The notes below the pieces were generated by a model. The model had not been told where the DNA came from, made no database searches, and saw nothing but the letters and a program-made list of their open reading frames with translations. Of a stretch of 64,000 nt of DNA, positions 1 through 8,348 are shown one piece after another. Both the position numbers and the translations under genes were made by a program. Position 1 is the stretch's first letter, and each line of letters opens with the position of its first letter. The stretch spans positions 1-64,000 of the forward strand of contig NZ_CP032698.1 of assembly GCF_003627815.1 (NCBI RefSeq), in the 5' to 3' direction. This DNA comes from Streptomyces hundungensis (GTDB taxonomy: Bacteria > Actinomycetota > Actinomycetes > Streptomycetales > Streptomycetaceae).

Positions 1-62
1 CGGTCGCACTGAGTGGAGCCAGTAGCCCGGAGCCTGAGCGGTTCCGCACGGTTCCAGGGGGG

Positions 63-90
63 TTCACACCCATGCATGTTCCACTATTAT
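63..90 (+). promoter_or_regulatory. Shared-type promoter upstream of the first operon
   Basis: A TTCACA -35-like hexamer (63-68) is separated by 16 bases from a TATTAT -10-like hexamer (85-90). The same arrangement with closely similar spacer sequence recurs at 4495-4522 and 7682-7709, each time shortly before an operon. The repetition makes promoter function much more likely than a chance match. The start points downstream to the gene at 186. Confidence 0.6.
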
Positions 91-185
91 TGGAGATGTG
101 GCGAGGGGCCGACTCCCCTCCGAGCCCCTCGCCGCTCCCCCGCCACGCGATGCCATCCGGTACACCATGCCCCCCTGGAGACGAC

Positions 186-530
186 ATGCTGCGCACCCTC
201 CTGCGTCCCCTCATCCGCCCGCGCTCAATTCTGGTCCGCACGTCCAGCCGGTGGCTGGCCCTGCCCCCGATCGCACGGGACTTCCTGCCCGAAGCCACAG
301 CCGAGGAAGCAGTGACCTACAACCGGGCCCGCAAGGCCGCAGCGATCACCCTGTACCTGTTCCGCGCGGGAAAGCCCGCATCATGCCGCGCCCAGGACGT
401 CGAGGCCGCCGCCACCGCCCTCGGCTGGTGCACCGTCTCGCCGGAAACCCGAGCAGCCGTCCGCGCGAACCTCGGCGTCCTGTACGCCGATTCGGAGATC
501 TGGCGGAGTTCACGGGCGGCGCAGCGGTGA
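186..530 (+). CDS. Hypothetical protein, 114 aa
   Basis: This is the first gene of the operon behind the 63-90 promoter. The ATG at 186 follows a GGAG ribosome site at about 177-180; upstream in-frame codons lack one. The protein is soluble and mostly helical in appearance, beginning MLRTLLRPLIRPRSI, with an alanine-rich central part. I recognise no family. It overlaps the next gene by GTGA, so the two are probably translationally coupled. Confidence 0.55.
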   Translation: MLRTLLRPLIRPRSILVRTSSRWLALPPIARDFLPEATAEEAVTYNRARKAAAITLYLFRAGKPASCRAQDVEAAATALGWCTVSPETRAAVRANLGVLYADSEIWRSSRAAQR

Positions 531-697
531 CGCCGAAACAGTACCCAGGCCGGGTTTTCCTTCCCGGGGACTTCGACGAGCCGTGCGAGGACTGCCAGGC
601 CCCGGCCGGTGCCTACTGCCGCCCCGGGTGCGGGTCCGGCTACACCGCCGACGACGCCCGCGCGGACGCGCAGAAGCGGACCGAGAACCCTGCTTGA
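527..697 (+). CDS. Small zinc-finger-like protein, 56 aa
   Basis: The GTG at 527 overlaps the preceding stop (GTGA). The protein carries a cysteine cluster of the form C-x2-C-x-A-x2-G-x2-C-x3-C (CEDCQAPAGAYCRPGC, about residues 20-35), typical of the small zinc-binding proteins common on actinobacterial plasmids and phages. The role is unknown; nucleic-acid or protein binding is an inference from the zinc knuckle. Confidence 0.5.
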   Translation: MTPKQYPGRVFLPGDFDEPCEDCQAPAGAYCRPGCGSGYTADDARADAQKRTENPA

Positions 698-761
698 CGC
701 TGACCCGGCCGCCGTCCCAAGCCCGCCCCGGCACCACCACTTCCGAACAAGGAGCCGTCCG

Positions 762-1201
762 ATGCGACTTACCAACCTGCCCGCAGGCACTGTCATCCTG
801 ACCGCCCCATCGACACCGTCGAGGCCGGAGAGCTGGTCGAGGGCGACCTCATCAGCGTCGGCGGGAGCACTGTCACCGTGACCGGCACCGAGCCGTGCGA
901 CCTGCCGGGGATGATCCGGCTCTCCGTCAGCTACCGCCCGTACGACAACGACATCATCCGTTGCCAGGGGTGGACCATGCCCGCCAACGCCCGCTTCACC
1001 CCCCTGTGGCTGCCGCGCACCGAACGCGTCACCTGCGAGCCGTGCAGCACCACGCATGACGTCGAGGTCGACCGCGCAAGTGAGGGCCGCATCCGCTCCT
1101 GGTTCTGCTCGGGTCACGCCGCCCGCCCGTCACTGAAGTGGCAGAGGAGGCTGCCCCCCGGCCCCGCACACCCCGTGCCCGCCCTGCTCGGCCTCTCCTG
1201 A
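762..1201 (+). pseudogene. Hypothetical protein, frameshifted near 800
   Basis: The ATG at 762 has a good ribosome site (AAGGAG at 749-754) and starts MRLTNLPAGTVIL. After about 13 codons the sensible protein continues in another frame (IDTVEAGELVEGDLISVGG, then on to the stop at 1201). The span is 3n-1 bases, so one base appears to be missing near 795-815. The downstream part has a beta-rich, possibly SH3-like segment and a C-x2-C pair in CEPCSTTHD. No family was recognised. This is either a sequencing indel or a decayed gene. Confidence 0.45.
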
Positions 1202-1311
1202 AAAGCCACCCCCCAGTCACTCCGCAGGCAACCCGGTGGCCGATCAGCCCGCCCCCACACACACCGGCTGACAACTACGCGTGGCTGTCCGCACGACTCC
1301 TGGAGGACCCC

Positions 1312-2843
1312 TTGATCACGATCACGCACACCCATGCGGAAGGCACGCTCGCCGACGGCACCTCGAAGGGCGACGGCTCCGGCGACGTACTCAAGCGGTA
1401 CGGCTTCCGCTGGATGCCCTCCATCGGCATGTACGGCATCCCGGGCACCATCGACCGCGCCGCCCGGCGCTGCGCCCTGCACCGGGCCGCCACCGACCTG
1501 CGCGCGGCCGGCTTCGACACCGAACTCACCGTGGACGACACCCCCCGCCCCTACGACATCGTGCAGGCCGCCGCCCGCGCCGCCTGGACGAGCGGCGCGC
1601 CGCGATCGGTGGGCGCGCCGAACGACTGGCTCAGGAGTCTGCTGCTCTGCTGCGTCGCTCCGATGAGCTGGTCGACGGCATCCCCATGGGGCAGCCGATT
1701 TTTTCCGGTAAGCGCGGTCGCTGGCACCGCAAGGCACAGGCCCGGGCGGCCGACGCCTTCCTCAAGGCCGGTGCCGCCGGGCGTGAGGCCGAGCGGCAGG
1801 CCGACCGGGTGCAAGCCTCTCTGAACCAGCAGGAACGGCGAGCGACGTTGCAGGTCACCGCGCGGCGTATCGCTCGCCTGGAACGCGAATTGCGCACCAT
1901 CGAGCGTGCGTTGACGGGGCATCAGGACGCGCCGCCAGCTGGCGGCCTGCGCGCCGAGCAGCTCCGGGCGGAGCGTGCCGTAGCCGAGATCCAGCTTGCC
2001 GGGGACCGGTCCGTACTGGAGCAGGCGCGTGCTGCGGGCGGCTTCGGGCAGTGGAGCCGGGACACCCTGCATGTGGGTGACCGGGTTCAGATTCATGGAG
2101 AGTGGCGCCGCATCGTGAGGATCAACGTCAAGACCGTCTCCGTCGATAGCGGCTATTCCTGGGTGAGCCGCCACGGATTCGACGAGATCACCCAAGCAGC
2201 CTGCCCGCACTCGCGGACTCCGGATGCCCCCGAGGCCCAGGCGGGAGCGGCCCGCAGTCCCAAACCGCGCCGGAGCACACGCCAGCGTGCTGCGGGTGTT
2301 TCCCGCGCAGACACGCCGGTGACGACCTGCGCGGACGGCGCCGTGTATGTGCAGATCACGTTCTTCCAACTGGCCGGGCCCGCTGTCCGCCTGGTCTGCG
2401 GATGCGGTGGCAAGCACTGGTCCAGGGCCCTGGACGGATCCCCCACGACGGCCGCTGATGTACCCACTGCCCTCGTGGAAGGCCTGATCGCGGCAGAGGG
2501 CTATCAGGTCAGCGGCGACTGGGCCGACCACAAGATCACCGGCGAGTGGGCACACATCGCCCGCCGTGCCCCGGTTCGGCGTTTCATCCAGCCCGGCGAT
2601 GAGCCCAGCGTCGGTGCGGGAGAACGGCTGCATCACTGGCGGGCCGACCGCTGGTCCCTTTTCCTCGCGGACGGATCCGGCTACGAGATCAGCTGGGTCC
2701 CCGAGGGCCCGGACCACTTTCTTGCCCGTCGGCGCCGCAGCACGTCGCTCGGTGCCGCTCCCTCTTGGGCTGAAGCACTGCTTCTCATCCGGGCGCACGC
2801 CGCGCAGGGCGTGCCGGACGGCGAGGGCCGACCGACAGCCTGA
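1312..2843 (+). pseudogene. DUF3560 domain protein, frameshifted near 1594
   Basis: A TTG start at 1312 follows GGAGG at 1302-1306. It gives the characteristic DUF3560 opening MITITHTHAEGT, followed by GTSKGDG-like and RYGFRW motifs. The reading frame breaks near 1590-1600. The other frame continues with a charged coiled coil, the DUF3560 signature ELVDGIPMGQPI, and then two C-terminal regions: a beta segment at about 1.28 kb into the gene and a domain containing CGCGGKHW. The span is 3n-1 bases, so one base seems lost. DUF3560 proteins are frequent on Streptomyces plasmids and integrative elements, and their biochemical role is not established. Confidence 0.65.
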
Positions 2844-3012
2844 CCGGTCATCCACCCTCCCGGCAGTGCGCCGCCGGTGGCCGAACGTGCCTAGCCCCGC
2901 GTCACGGACCACCGGCTGTGAGGCCAGCACCGCCGCAGAAGCTCACGGTGTCCGGTGCCGGCGTCCGCGCCGTCCCGGTCCCTCCCCCCGCCCCCGTCTG
3001 AAAGGAAGAGCC

Positions 3013-3200
3013 ATGAGACGGCACAGCAAGCGCCATCTCGCCCCGCCCGCGCCCGCGACGCCCGTACGGTCACACCCGACGGGCGCTGCGTGGACTGCGG
3101 GGAGAGCGGGACGGTCGAAGTCGCCGTAATTCCCAGGCCCGACGGCACCGCACGCCGCGTCCTGGCCTGCACCGCCCACGCCGCAGCCCGCCGAAACTGA
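3013..3200 (+). pseudogene. Short cysteine-containing protein, frameshifted near 3060
   Basis: The ATG at 3013 follows AAGGAAGAG. The start MRRHSKRHLAP is in one frame, while a plausible zinc-knuckle tail (RTVTPDGRCVDCGESG, then VLACTAHAA) is in another and ends at 3200. The span is 3n-1 bases. It resembles other tiny Streptomyces accessory proteins with one C-x2-C and a C-terminal C-x2-H. The function is unknown. Confidence 0.4.
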
Positions 3201-3280
3201 CGCCCCAGCCCTCACGCATTGCCTGAGGGAAAGCGCTGCTCGTGAGCCCTCGCACGACTACCAGCCGCAGGAGACCCATT

Positions 3281-3828
3281 GTGCCTTCCGCAAGCAGCCC
3301 CTACACGACGATCGAGGAATGGGAGGAAGCCGCTGCCGCCCAGCGCGCAGCGGCCCGCGGCGTGGCCCGCCTCATCGCCGACACCCTGCGCCACCAGTTC
3401 GCTGGGCCGCCTACCTCGTCCTCTATCTCGCTCCCGAACACGACCGCGCCACACGCCTGTTCCCTCACTCCGTCCGCGATGCGGGGGGCGCCATCCTCCA
3501 CGACTTCGAAGACCACCTCATGCCGCCGGTCGGGCATGGCACTGCGCTCAGCGCCGCATGGAGGGACCTCTGCCCCCGGGACCCCTTCGACCTACGGCGC
3601 ATCCTGCGCTGCCTCGACACGGCCGGAGCCGTCTTCGACAACTACCCCGAGGACCTGCGCACTGACGATGACCCGGCGGAGACCACCATGCCCTGCTTGT
3701 TGCTCCACGCCACCGCGCGCCCCGCACCCTTCCACAACGAGAACGACACCGACGCCAGCGAACGGCTGCTCAGGCCCCACAGCCCGCTCTCGCTCGCTGA
3801 ACACGGAAGGGCGGATCGCGATGCCTGA
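3281..3828 (+). pseudogene. Hypothetical protein, frameshifted near 3403
   Basis: The GTG at 3281 follows GGAG at 3270-3273. The N-terminal 40 codons (PYTTIEEWEEAAAAQRAAA and on) lead into a different frame that carries the rest (AAYLVLYLAPEHDRATRLF and on) to a stop at 3828. The span is 3n-1 bases. The product would be about 182 aa, soluble and acidic. No family was recognised. It overlaps the next start at 3821. Confidence 0.45.
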
Positions 3829-4477
3829 ATTCCTTGACCTGCCGGGCCGCTCCACCGCAGAGCGGCAAGCGCTGACCCCCCATCACCAACAACTGTCGAA
3901 AGGGGAGACAGTGAGCAAGCAGGGCGTCTTCGCGGCGCTGGAGAGGTCCGGCCACTACGCCGGCCTGATGGTCGCACTGGCCGGGACCAAGTCACGGATG
4001 CGAGCACAGGAGAATTCGGTGGCGCTGGAATTCTTCGGGAACCGCAGCACCGACTGTCGCCCACGCCCCGGCGGGTCGCTGGTTTGTGGCGCTCGGCGCC
4101 CTGGGGAGCCTCGGTTCCAACTCCACCACTGCCGTGCCAGGGGCTCCGCAATGGTCGTGGGCCCCCGGGGGGCACGGTCTGGCCGCAGGACTGCCAGCAG
4201 AGGTCCCCGCAGGCCCCAGGTGACGGCAGGTTTCTCGGTGATCCCCAACCGGATGGAGCAGCGCGACGCGGCATGGGGTTTGGGGGCCAGGTTCCTCGGT
4301 GCGCTCTGCTCGGGTGATCCGGCCTGGACCGCGAAGGCCGCGACGCGGCGCATGGTCGCGGAGTCACTTGCCCGCTGCGCGGCATCTCAGGACGCCGTGC
4401 GTGACGGGGCCCGTGTTCCGTCAGAGCCACCGGGCAGCGCTTCCTCCGGCAATTCCCATACGGAGCCCCGGGGTTGA
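3821..4477 (+). CDS. Hypothetical protein, possibly disrupted
   Basis: The ATG at 3821 overlaps the end of the previous gene and follows a GGAAGGG-like site. The open frame runs to 4477 (218 aa). The first 70 residues (MPEFLDLPGRSTAERQALT onward) and the last 60 look like real protein. The middle (about 4080-4200) is arginine/glycine rich and looks like out-of-frame translation. A second frame there reads RWFVALGALGSLGS, which could be a membrane segment. Two compensating frameshifts are possible. The function is unknown. Confidence 0.35.
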   Translation: MPEFLDLPGRSTAERQALTPHHQQLSKGETVSKQGVFAALERSGHYAGLMVALAGTKSRMRAQENSVALEFFGNRSTDCRPRPGGSLVCGARRPGEPRFQLHHCRARGSAMVVGPRGARSGRRTASRGPRRPQVTAGFSVIPNRMEQRDAAWGLGARFLGALCSGDPAWTAKAATRRMVAESLARCAASQDAVRDGARVPSEPPGSASSGNSHTEPRG

Positions 4478-4494
4478 GCGGATGTAGGGGTGGG

Positions 4495-4522
4495 TTCACA
4501 CCCCCACATCTTCCACTATTAT
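4495..4522 (+). promoter_or_regulatory. Shared-type promoter upstream of the ParB-like gene
   Basis: TTCACA (4495-4500), a 16-base spacer and TATTAT (4517-4522) match the 63-90 promoter closely; the segment from GGTT through TATTATTG is nearly identical. It lies 65 bases before the GAGGAGG ribosome site of the ParB-like gene. Confidence 0.6.
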
Positions 4523-4651
4523 TGAGTCATACCGGAAGGGGGCACCGCCCCTCTCCGCGTTCAACCGCCAGTCCGAGGAGGACTCCATGGCTACCGCCAC
4601 CAAGCCCCCACCAGCGCACAGCACACAGAAGTAACTCCCGACCTCTGCGAG

Positions 4652-6052
4652 ATGGTGGTGGTCCACCTCGATGCGGACCGCATCGTTCGCGACAGCTGCA
4701 ACGCCCGCGAGACCGACACCGCCCCGGACGACACCCTGATCGACTCCGTCAAGGCCGTCGGGATCCAGGACGCGATCAGCGTCCGGCCGCTCCCCGGCGG
4801 CACGTACGGGGCGTTCAAGGGCTGGCGCCGGGCCCAGGCCCAGCAGGCCGCCAACGCCACCGCCGCCGAGGAGCAGCGCGAAGTACTCAAGGTTCCTGCC
4901 TATGTCCGTGCGGACCTTGTGGGGCGCGACGGGTGGACCCGGCTGCTGAGCCTGATCGAGAACGACCACCGCGAGGGCATGGCCGAGCGGGACAAGGTGA
5001 AGTCCGTGGAGCTCGCGCTCGTGGACATGAGCGAGGCCGAGCAGACCCGGGCCGCGAAGGCGCTGCGGGTACGGCGGGGAGCGGTCAAGCACGCCCGCCG
5101 TGCCCAGAAGCTGGACGATGCGACACTGCGGCGTGCGTCAGCCGGTGGGATGGATCTGGAGCAGACGGCGCAGCTCGCCGAAGTGGCGGACGTGCCGGGT
5201 GCGGAACGGCGCCTCCAGAGCGCGCTGAGCCGGGACCAGGAGACGGGTGAGGGCGGCCGGGGGCACTGGGACCAGGAGATGGCCCTGCTCCAGGCCGAAC
5301 TCGCCGACAAGCAGGCGCGCGCAACGGCGCTCGCTGCGCTGAAGAAGGCGAAGATCCCGCTCCTTCCGAACCGCAACCTCGCGCCGTTCGGGGAGAAGGA
5401 CCTCTCCCGGCCCCTGTCGGAGCTGACCACCCCGCTGGGCAACCCGCTCACCGAGGCCAACCACTCCGGCTGCCCCGACCACAGCGCCCGCCTGGACGCG
5501 GCACATCAGCCGGTGTGGCACTGCGCCGACCCCGCCGCCCACGGCCACAAGGTGCGCCCCGAGGCCCGCAAGCCGAAGAACCCCCTCTCCCCGGAGGAAG
5601 CGGCCAGGCGCAGCAACTCCATTGCCAGCACCCGGGCATGGAAGGCCGCCCGCGAGCCCAGGTACGCCTTCCTCACCAAGCTCTGCCGCGCCAAGACGTT
5701 GCCCGACGCCGCCCGCACCTTCGCCCTCAAGCACTTCGTGACCCGCTGCTCCGACCCCCGCGACCCCGAGATTCTCGGACTGATCCTCGGAGCCAAGCCC
5801 GGCGACCCGGCGCCGCTGAACGTGCCCAAGGCCCGCGACACCGCCCTGGTGTTCGCGATCGTGGCCGCCGCATTCGAAGGCGATCTCCGCCCCGACAAGG
5901 CATGGACGTCCCTGCGCCCCAGCGCCGCAGCCTGGCTGATCCTCCTGGAAACACTCGGCCGACAGGACAACGCCTACGCCCTGTCCGAGGTCGAGGCGCA
6001 GGCCGTCGCCGCACACCGCCCCCGGACCGACACCGCCGGTCAAGCCGCCTGA
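4652..6052 (+). CDS. ParB/RepB-like partition protein
   Basis: The N-terminal ParB-like domain is evident: NARETDT, then LIDSVKAVGIQDAISVRP and the box KGWRRAQA, corresponding to the GERR CTP-binding region. A helix-turn-helix region follows (residues about 115-190, with RVRRGAVKHARRAQKL). The C-terminal half is specific to actinobacterial plasmids. Family members bind centromere-like sites and segregate plasmids, or act as plasmid regulators. A stronger start exists at 4587 (GAGGAGG at 4577-4583), but it runs out of frame after 15 codons. The two frames join sensibly near a CCCCC run at about 4610, so the native N-terminus is probably about 22 residues longer and one base is missing. No ParA was seen next to it. 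Confidence 0.72.
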   Translation: MVVVHLDADRIVRDSCNARETDTAPDDTLIDSVKAVGIQDAISVRPLPGGTYGAFKGWRRAQAQQAANATAAEEQREVLKVPAYVRADLVGRDGWTRLLSLIENDHREGMAERDKVKSVELALVDMSEAEQTRAAKALRVRRGAVKHARRAQKLDDATLRRASAGGMDLEQTAQLAEVADVPGAERRLQSALSRDQETGEGGRGHWDQEMALLQAELADKQARATALAALKKAKIPLLPNRNLAPFGEKDLSRPLSELTTPLGNPLTEANHSGCPDHSARLDAAHQPVWHCADPAAHGHKVRPEARKPKNPLSPEEAARRSNSIASTRAWKAAREPRYAFLTKLCRAKTLPDAARTFALKHFVTRCSDPRDPEILGLILGAKPGDPAPLNVPKARDTALVFAIVAAAFEGDLRPDKAWTSLRPSAAAWLILLETLGRQDNAYALSEVEAQAVAAHRPRTDTAGQAA

Positions 6053-6119
6053 CCGTGCCCCTGGGTGCAGCGTGTACCAGCACGCCGCACCCAGGGCCCC
6101 GCACCGAAAGAGCACCACT

Positions 6120-6374
6120 GTGAAGATCACTGCCCAGCACGTCGGAACCTCCGTCGCCCGGGACATCCGTTCCGGCGCAACCGTCATCGTCCGGCTCTCC
6201 GGTCTCGGCCCGGACGGCGTCTCCTACACCTGCACCGACGGATTCCGCGAGTACCAGCCCACCTCGTTCGCGATCAGCCTCGACGACATCACCGCCCGCT
6301 GGCGCCCGGCCACCGCCGAAGAGACCGCCGAGTTCGAGCGCCTCCACCGGCCCGCCCCCGAGAACTGGGACTGA
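6120..6374 (+). CDS. Hypothetical protein, 84 aa
   Basis: A GTG start at 6120 follows a weak GAAAGAG site, 67 bases after the ParB-like gene, so it is likely in the same operon. The protein begins MKITAQHVGTSVARDI and looks like a small beta-rich protein with an acidic C-terminus. No family was recognised. Its place in the ParB-like/SSB block suggests an accessory role on the element. Confidence 0.55.
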   Translation: MKITAQHVGTSVARDIRSGATVIVRLSGLGPDGVSYTCTDGFREYQPTSFAISLDDITARWRPATAEETAEFERLHRPAPENWD

Positions 6375-6478
6375 CCCCACACCGCACGGCACCGGTGCGC
6401 GGGCCAGTTAGCCCGCGCACCCGCTCCGCGCTGCCTCGGCAGCGCCCACGGCACATTCTCAGGAAGGCCACCCACCCC

Positions 6479-6787
6479 ATGGACGTCTTCGCCCTGTTCT
6501 CGATCTGCATCCCCGTAGCTCTCGGCCTGTGCGCGCTCGCGGGCGCGCTCACCGGCCGCCTCTCCGCGCGCCACTTCTACGCCCTGCTCACCACCGCCAT
6601 GCTCATCCGGAGCATCGCCAACATCGCCCAGGGCAAGGCGCTGTACGCCGCCACGGACGCCGCACTCACCGCCTACTACGCCTGGCGCTGGTGGAAGAAC
6701 GGCGGCGGCGACGACACCAAGCGCCGCCTGCGCAGCGTGGCCAAGGGCTTCACCCCGACCCGCCGCACCGCCCCCACCACGGCCTGA
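6479..6787 (+). CDS. Small membrane protein, 102 aa
   Basis: The ATG at 6479 follows AGGAAGG at 6461-6467. Residues about 4-27 form a clear hydrophobic segment (ALFSICIPVALGLCALAGAL), with weaker ones at about 33-50 and 55-70. The C-terminus is basic (KRRLRSVAKGF), consistent with a cytoplasmic tail. Small membrane proteins of this kind occur among spread and transfer genes of Streptomyces plasmids, but I cannot assign this one. Confidence 0.55.
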   Translation: MDVFALFSICIPVALGLCALAGALTGRLSARHFYALLTTAMLIRSIANIAQGKALYAATDAALTAYYAWRWWKNGGGDDTKRRLRSVAKGFTPTRRTAPTTA

Positions 6788-6870
6788 GGGCCCCGCACCG
6801 GCACGGCCGGTGCCCCGTCCGTACCCGGTCCACCCGGGCCGGGTGCCCCTTCACCCACCGGGAGATCACC

Positions 6871-7242
6871 ATGTCCGAGACCACGCTCACCGACGTCTGC
6901 GCCTACATCCGCACGCTGCCCGGCCGCGCCGACATCGCGGCCGTCCAGGAAGCCTGCGCCCAGCAGATCCTCACCCTCGACCGCGCGGCCCGGCCCGTCA
7001 TCACCTCCGGCCGCCGCGCCAGGATCACCGACATCCGGCCCGCCTTCCTGGCCGGGCTGACCGGGACCGTCCAGGAACCCAACAAGACCGTCACCCGCTG
7101 GCACTTCCTCCTTGACGAGGAGTCCACCATCGCCCTGCGGCGCGACCCCCGCACCACCTACACCGTCCCCGACGACACCACCCGCTTCCTGCTCCCCGGC
7201 AAGGGCATCCCCGCCGGGTGCGTCGAACTCCTCGACGCGTAG
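6871..7242 (+). CDS. Hypothetical protein, 123 aa
   Basis: The ATG at 6871 follows GGGAG at 6860-6864. The N-terminal half is helical (TLTDVCAYIRTLPGRADIAAVQEACAQQ, split here by no obvious motif). The C-terminal half is a predicted beta segment around PAFLAGLTGTVQEPN, then WHFLLDEEST, resembling a small SH3-like or KOW-type fold. No family was recognised. It is in the same direction as its neighbours and probably co-transcribed with them. Confidence 0.55.
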   Translation: MSETTLTDVCAYIRTLPGRADIAAVQEACAQQILTLDRAARPVITSGRRARITDIRPAFLAGLTGTVQEPNKTVTRWHFLLDEESTIALRRDPRTTYTVPDDTTRFLLPGKGIPAGCVELLDA

Positions 7243-7319
7243 ACCCTGTTCGCGGGGACGGCTCGCCGCCGTCCCCGCTCGGGCCCCGCCCCTGTGGCAT
7301 CCCCAAGAAGGACCCGACC

Positions 7320-7685
7320 ATGGACGGCGGCGGCCCTGAGCCGAAGCGCCGGCTGCGCCGACCCGTGCGCCACTGCACCCCGGTCCCGCACCGCACCCGC
7401 CACCCCCTGAGTCCAACCCACTGCCCCGCTGCGCCTTCGTCCCGTAGCCCCCACCACGAGCGGATGGGTCAAGCACCGCGAACCGGCATCAGCCCGCTGC
7501 CCAGGCCCCGGCGCGTCCCGGGAAGGCCTTCACTGCGGCTGGCCTGTCGTGGCGGTACCGGCCGTGCCATCTGGGCCTCTCCCGGCGCACCGACGCGTAC
7601 TGGCTCTCGGCGGCCTCCGTGGCGGCTCCGCTCCCGATGCGGTGTGCCGCTCCACCCGACGCCGGGCTTATACGGGGGGGGTTGA
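7320..7685 (+). CDS. Low-complexity reading frame, doubtful gene
   Basis: The ATG at 7320 follows AAGAAGG, a plausible ribosome site. The 121-residue product is very rich in arginine, proline and serine and has no recognisable domain. Alternative frames in the same stretch look no worse. It may be a frameshifted remnant or simply non-coding DNA between the 6871 gene and the SSB promoter. Confidence 0.2.
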   Translation: MDGGGPEPKRRLRRPVRHCTPVPHRTRHPLSPTHCPAAPSSRSPHHERMGQAPRTGISPLPRPRRVPGRPSLRLACRGGTGRAIWASPGAPTRTGSRRPPWRLRSRCGVPLHPTPGLYGGG

Positions 7686-7714
7686 CCCACCCCTTTCTTC
7701 AACTATTATTGAAG
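7682..7714 (+). promoter_or_regulatory. Shared-type promoter of ssb with embedded palindrome
   Basis: TTGACC (7682-7687), a 16-base spacer and TATTAT (7704-7709) form the best of the shared promoters. The -10 region is centred in a perfect inverted repeat: CTTCAA (7697-7702), six bases, TTGAAG (7709-7714). A repressor could therefore occlude the -10 element. The other copies keep the promoter but not the perfect palindrome. Confidence 0.6.
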
Positions 7715-7730
7715 ACAGAGGAGGGGTTTC

Positions 7731-8276
7731 ATGCCATCTGAACTCGTCATGCCCATCAGCGGGACCGTGACCGGTGACGTCGAATGCCGCATCACCGAGA
7801 CGGGCACCGTCATCGCCCGCTTCCGACTCACCGCCCACTCCCGCGAGTGGGACCCCCGCGCCAAGGCCTGGCGCGACGCAAAACCGGTCTCCTACGTGTG
7901 CACCGTGTGGCGGGACCTGGCACGCAACGCTGCCGAGTCCCTCACCGACGGCGTCACCGTCCTCGTCCACGGCCGCGTCACTGATGTCCGCGACAACACC
8001 TTGTGGCTCAGCGTCAACGACCTCGGCATCAGCCTGAGCCAGCGCATCGCCTACACCGAGCAGAGCCTGCCCGGCCCCCAAGCCGCCGCCCCCGTCAGCG
8101 CGCCAAAGCCCGCCGCACCCGCAGCTGCCACCACCGCTTCCCAGCCCGCCGCCCGCGTATCCGCCCGCCCCACACCGACAGACTCCCGGCCGCCCTGGTG
8201 GACAGCCGAACGCACCCAGGGCTGGCCCGCCTTCACCCCCGGCGGCACCACCGCGCACGCCGACCAGCGCTGCTGA
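7731..8276 (+). CDS. ssb: Single-stranded DNA-binding protein (plasmid-type SSB)
   Basis: The ATG at 7731 follows GAGGAGGGG just downstream of the 7682 promoter. Residues 1-105 are an SSB oligonucleotide-binding fold: ISGTVTGDVECRITETG, then ARFRLTAHSREWDPRAKAW, then VCTVWRDLARNAAESL and GVTVLVHGRV. SSB coats single-stranded DNA during replication, repair or conjugative transfer. The C-terminal tail is alanine/proline rich with PPWWTAERTQGW and lacks the usual acidic DDDIPF-like tip that recruits partner proteins. This suggests an accessory SSB rather than the housekeeping one. At 181 aa its length is normal. Confidence 0.9.
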   Translation: MPSELVMPISGTVTGDVECRITETGTVIARFRLTAHSREWDPRAKAWRDAKPVSYVCTVWRDLARNAAESLTDGVTVLVHGRVTDVRDNTLWLSVNDLGISLSQRIAYTEQSLPGPQAAAPVSAPKPAAPAAATTASQPAARVSARPTPTDSRPPWWTAERTQGWPAFTPGGTTAHADQRC

Positions 8277-8348
8277 CTGCACCACCAGCCGTACGGCGGC
8301 TGCTGCGCAGTCCTGCCCTCCCCCGCCCGTTCGCCCCGGAGACTCATC

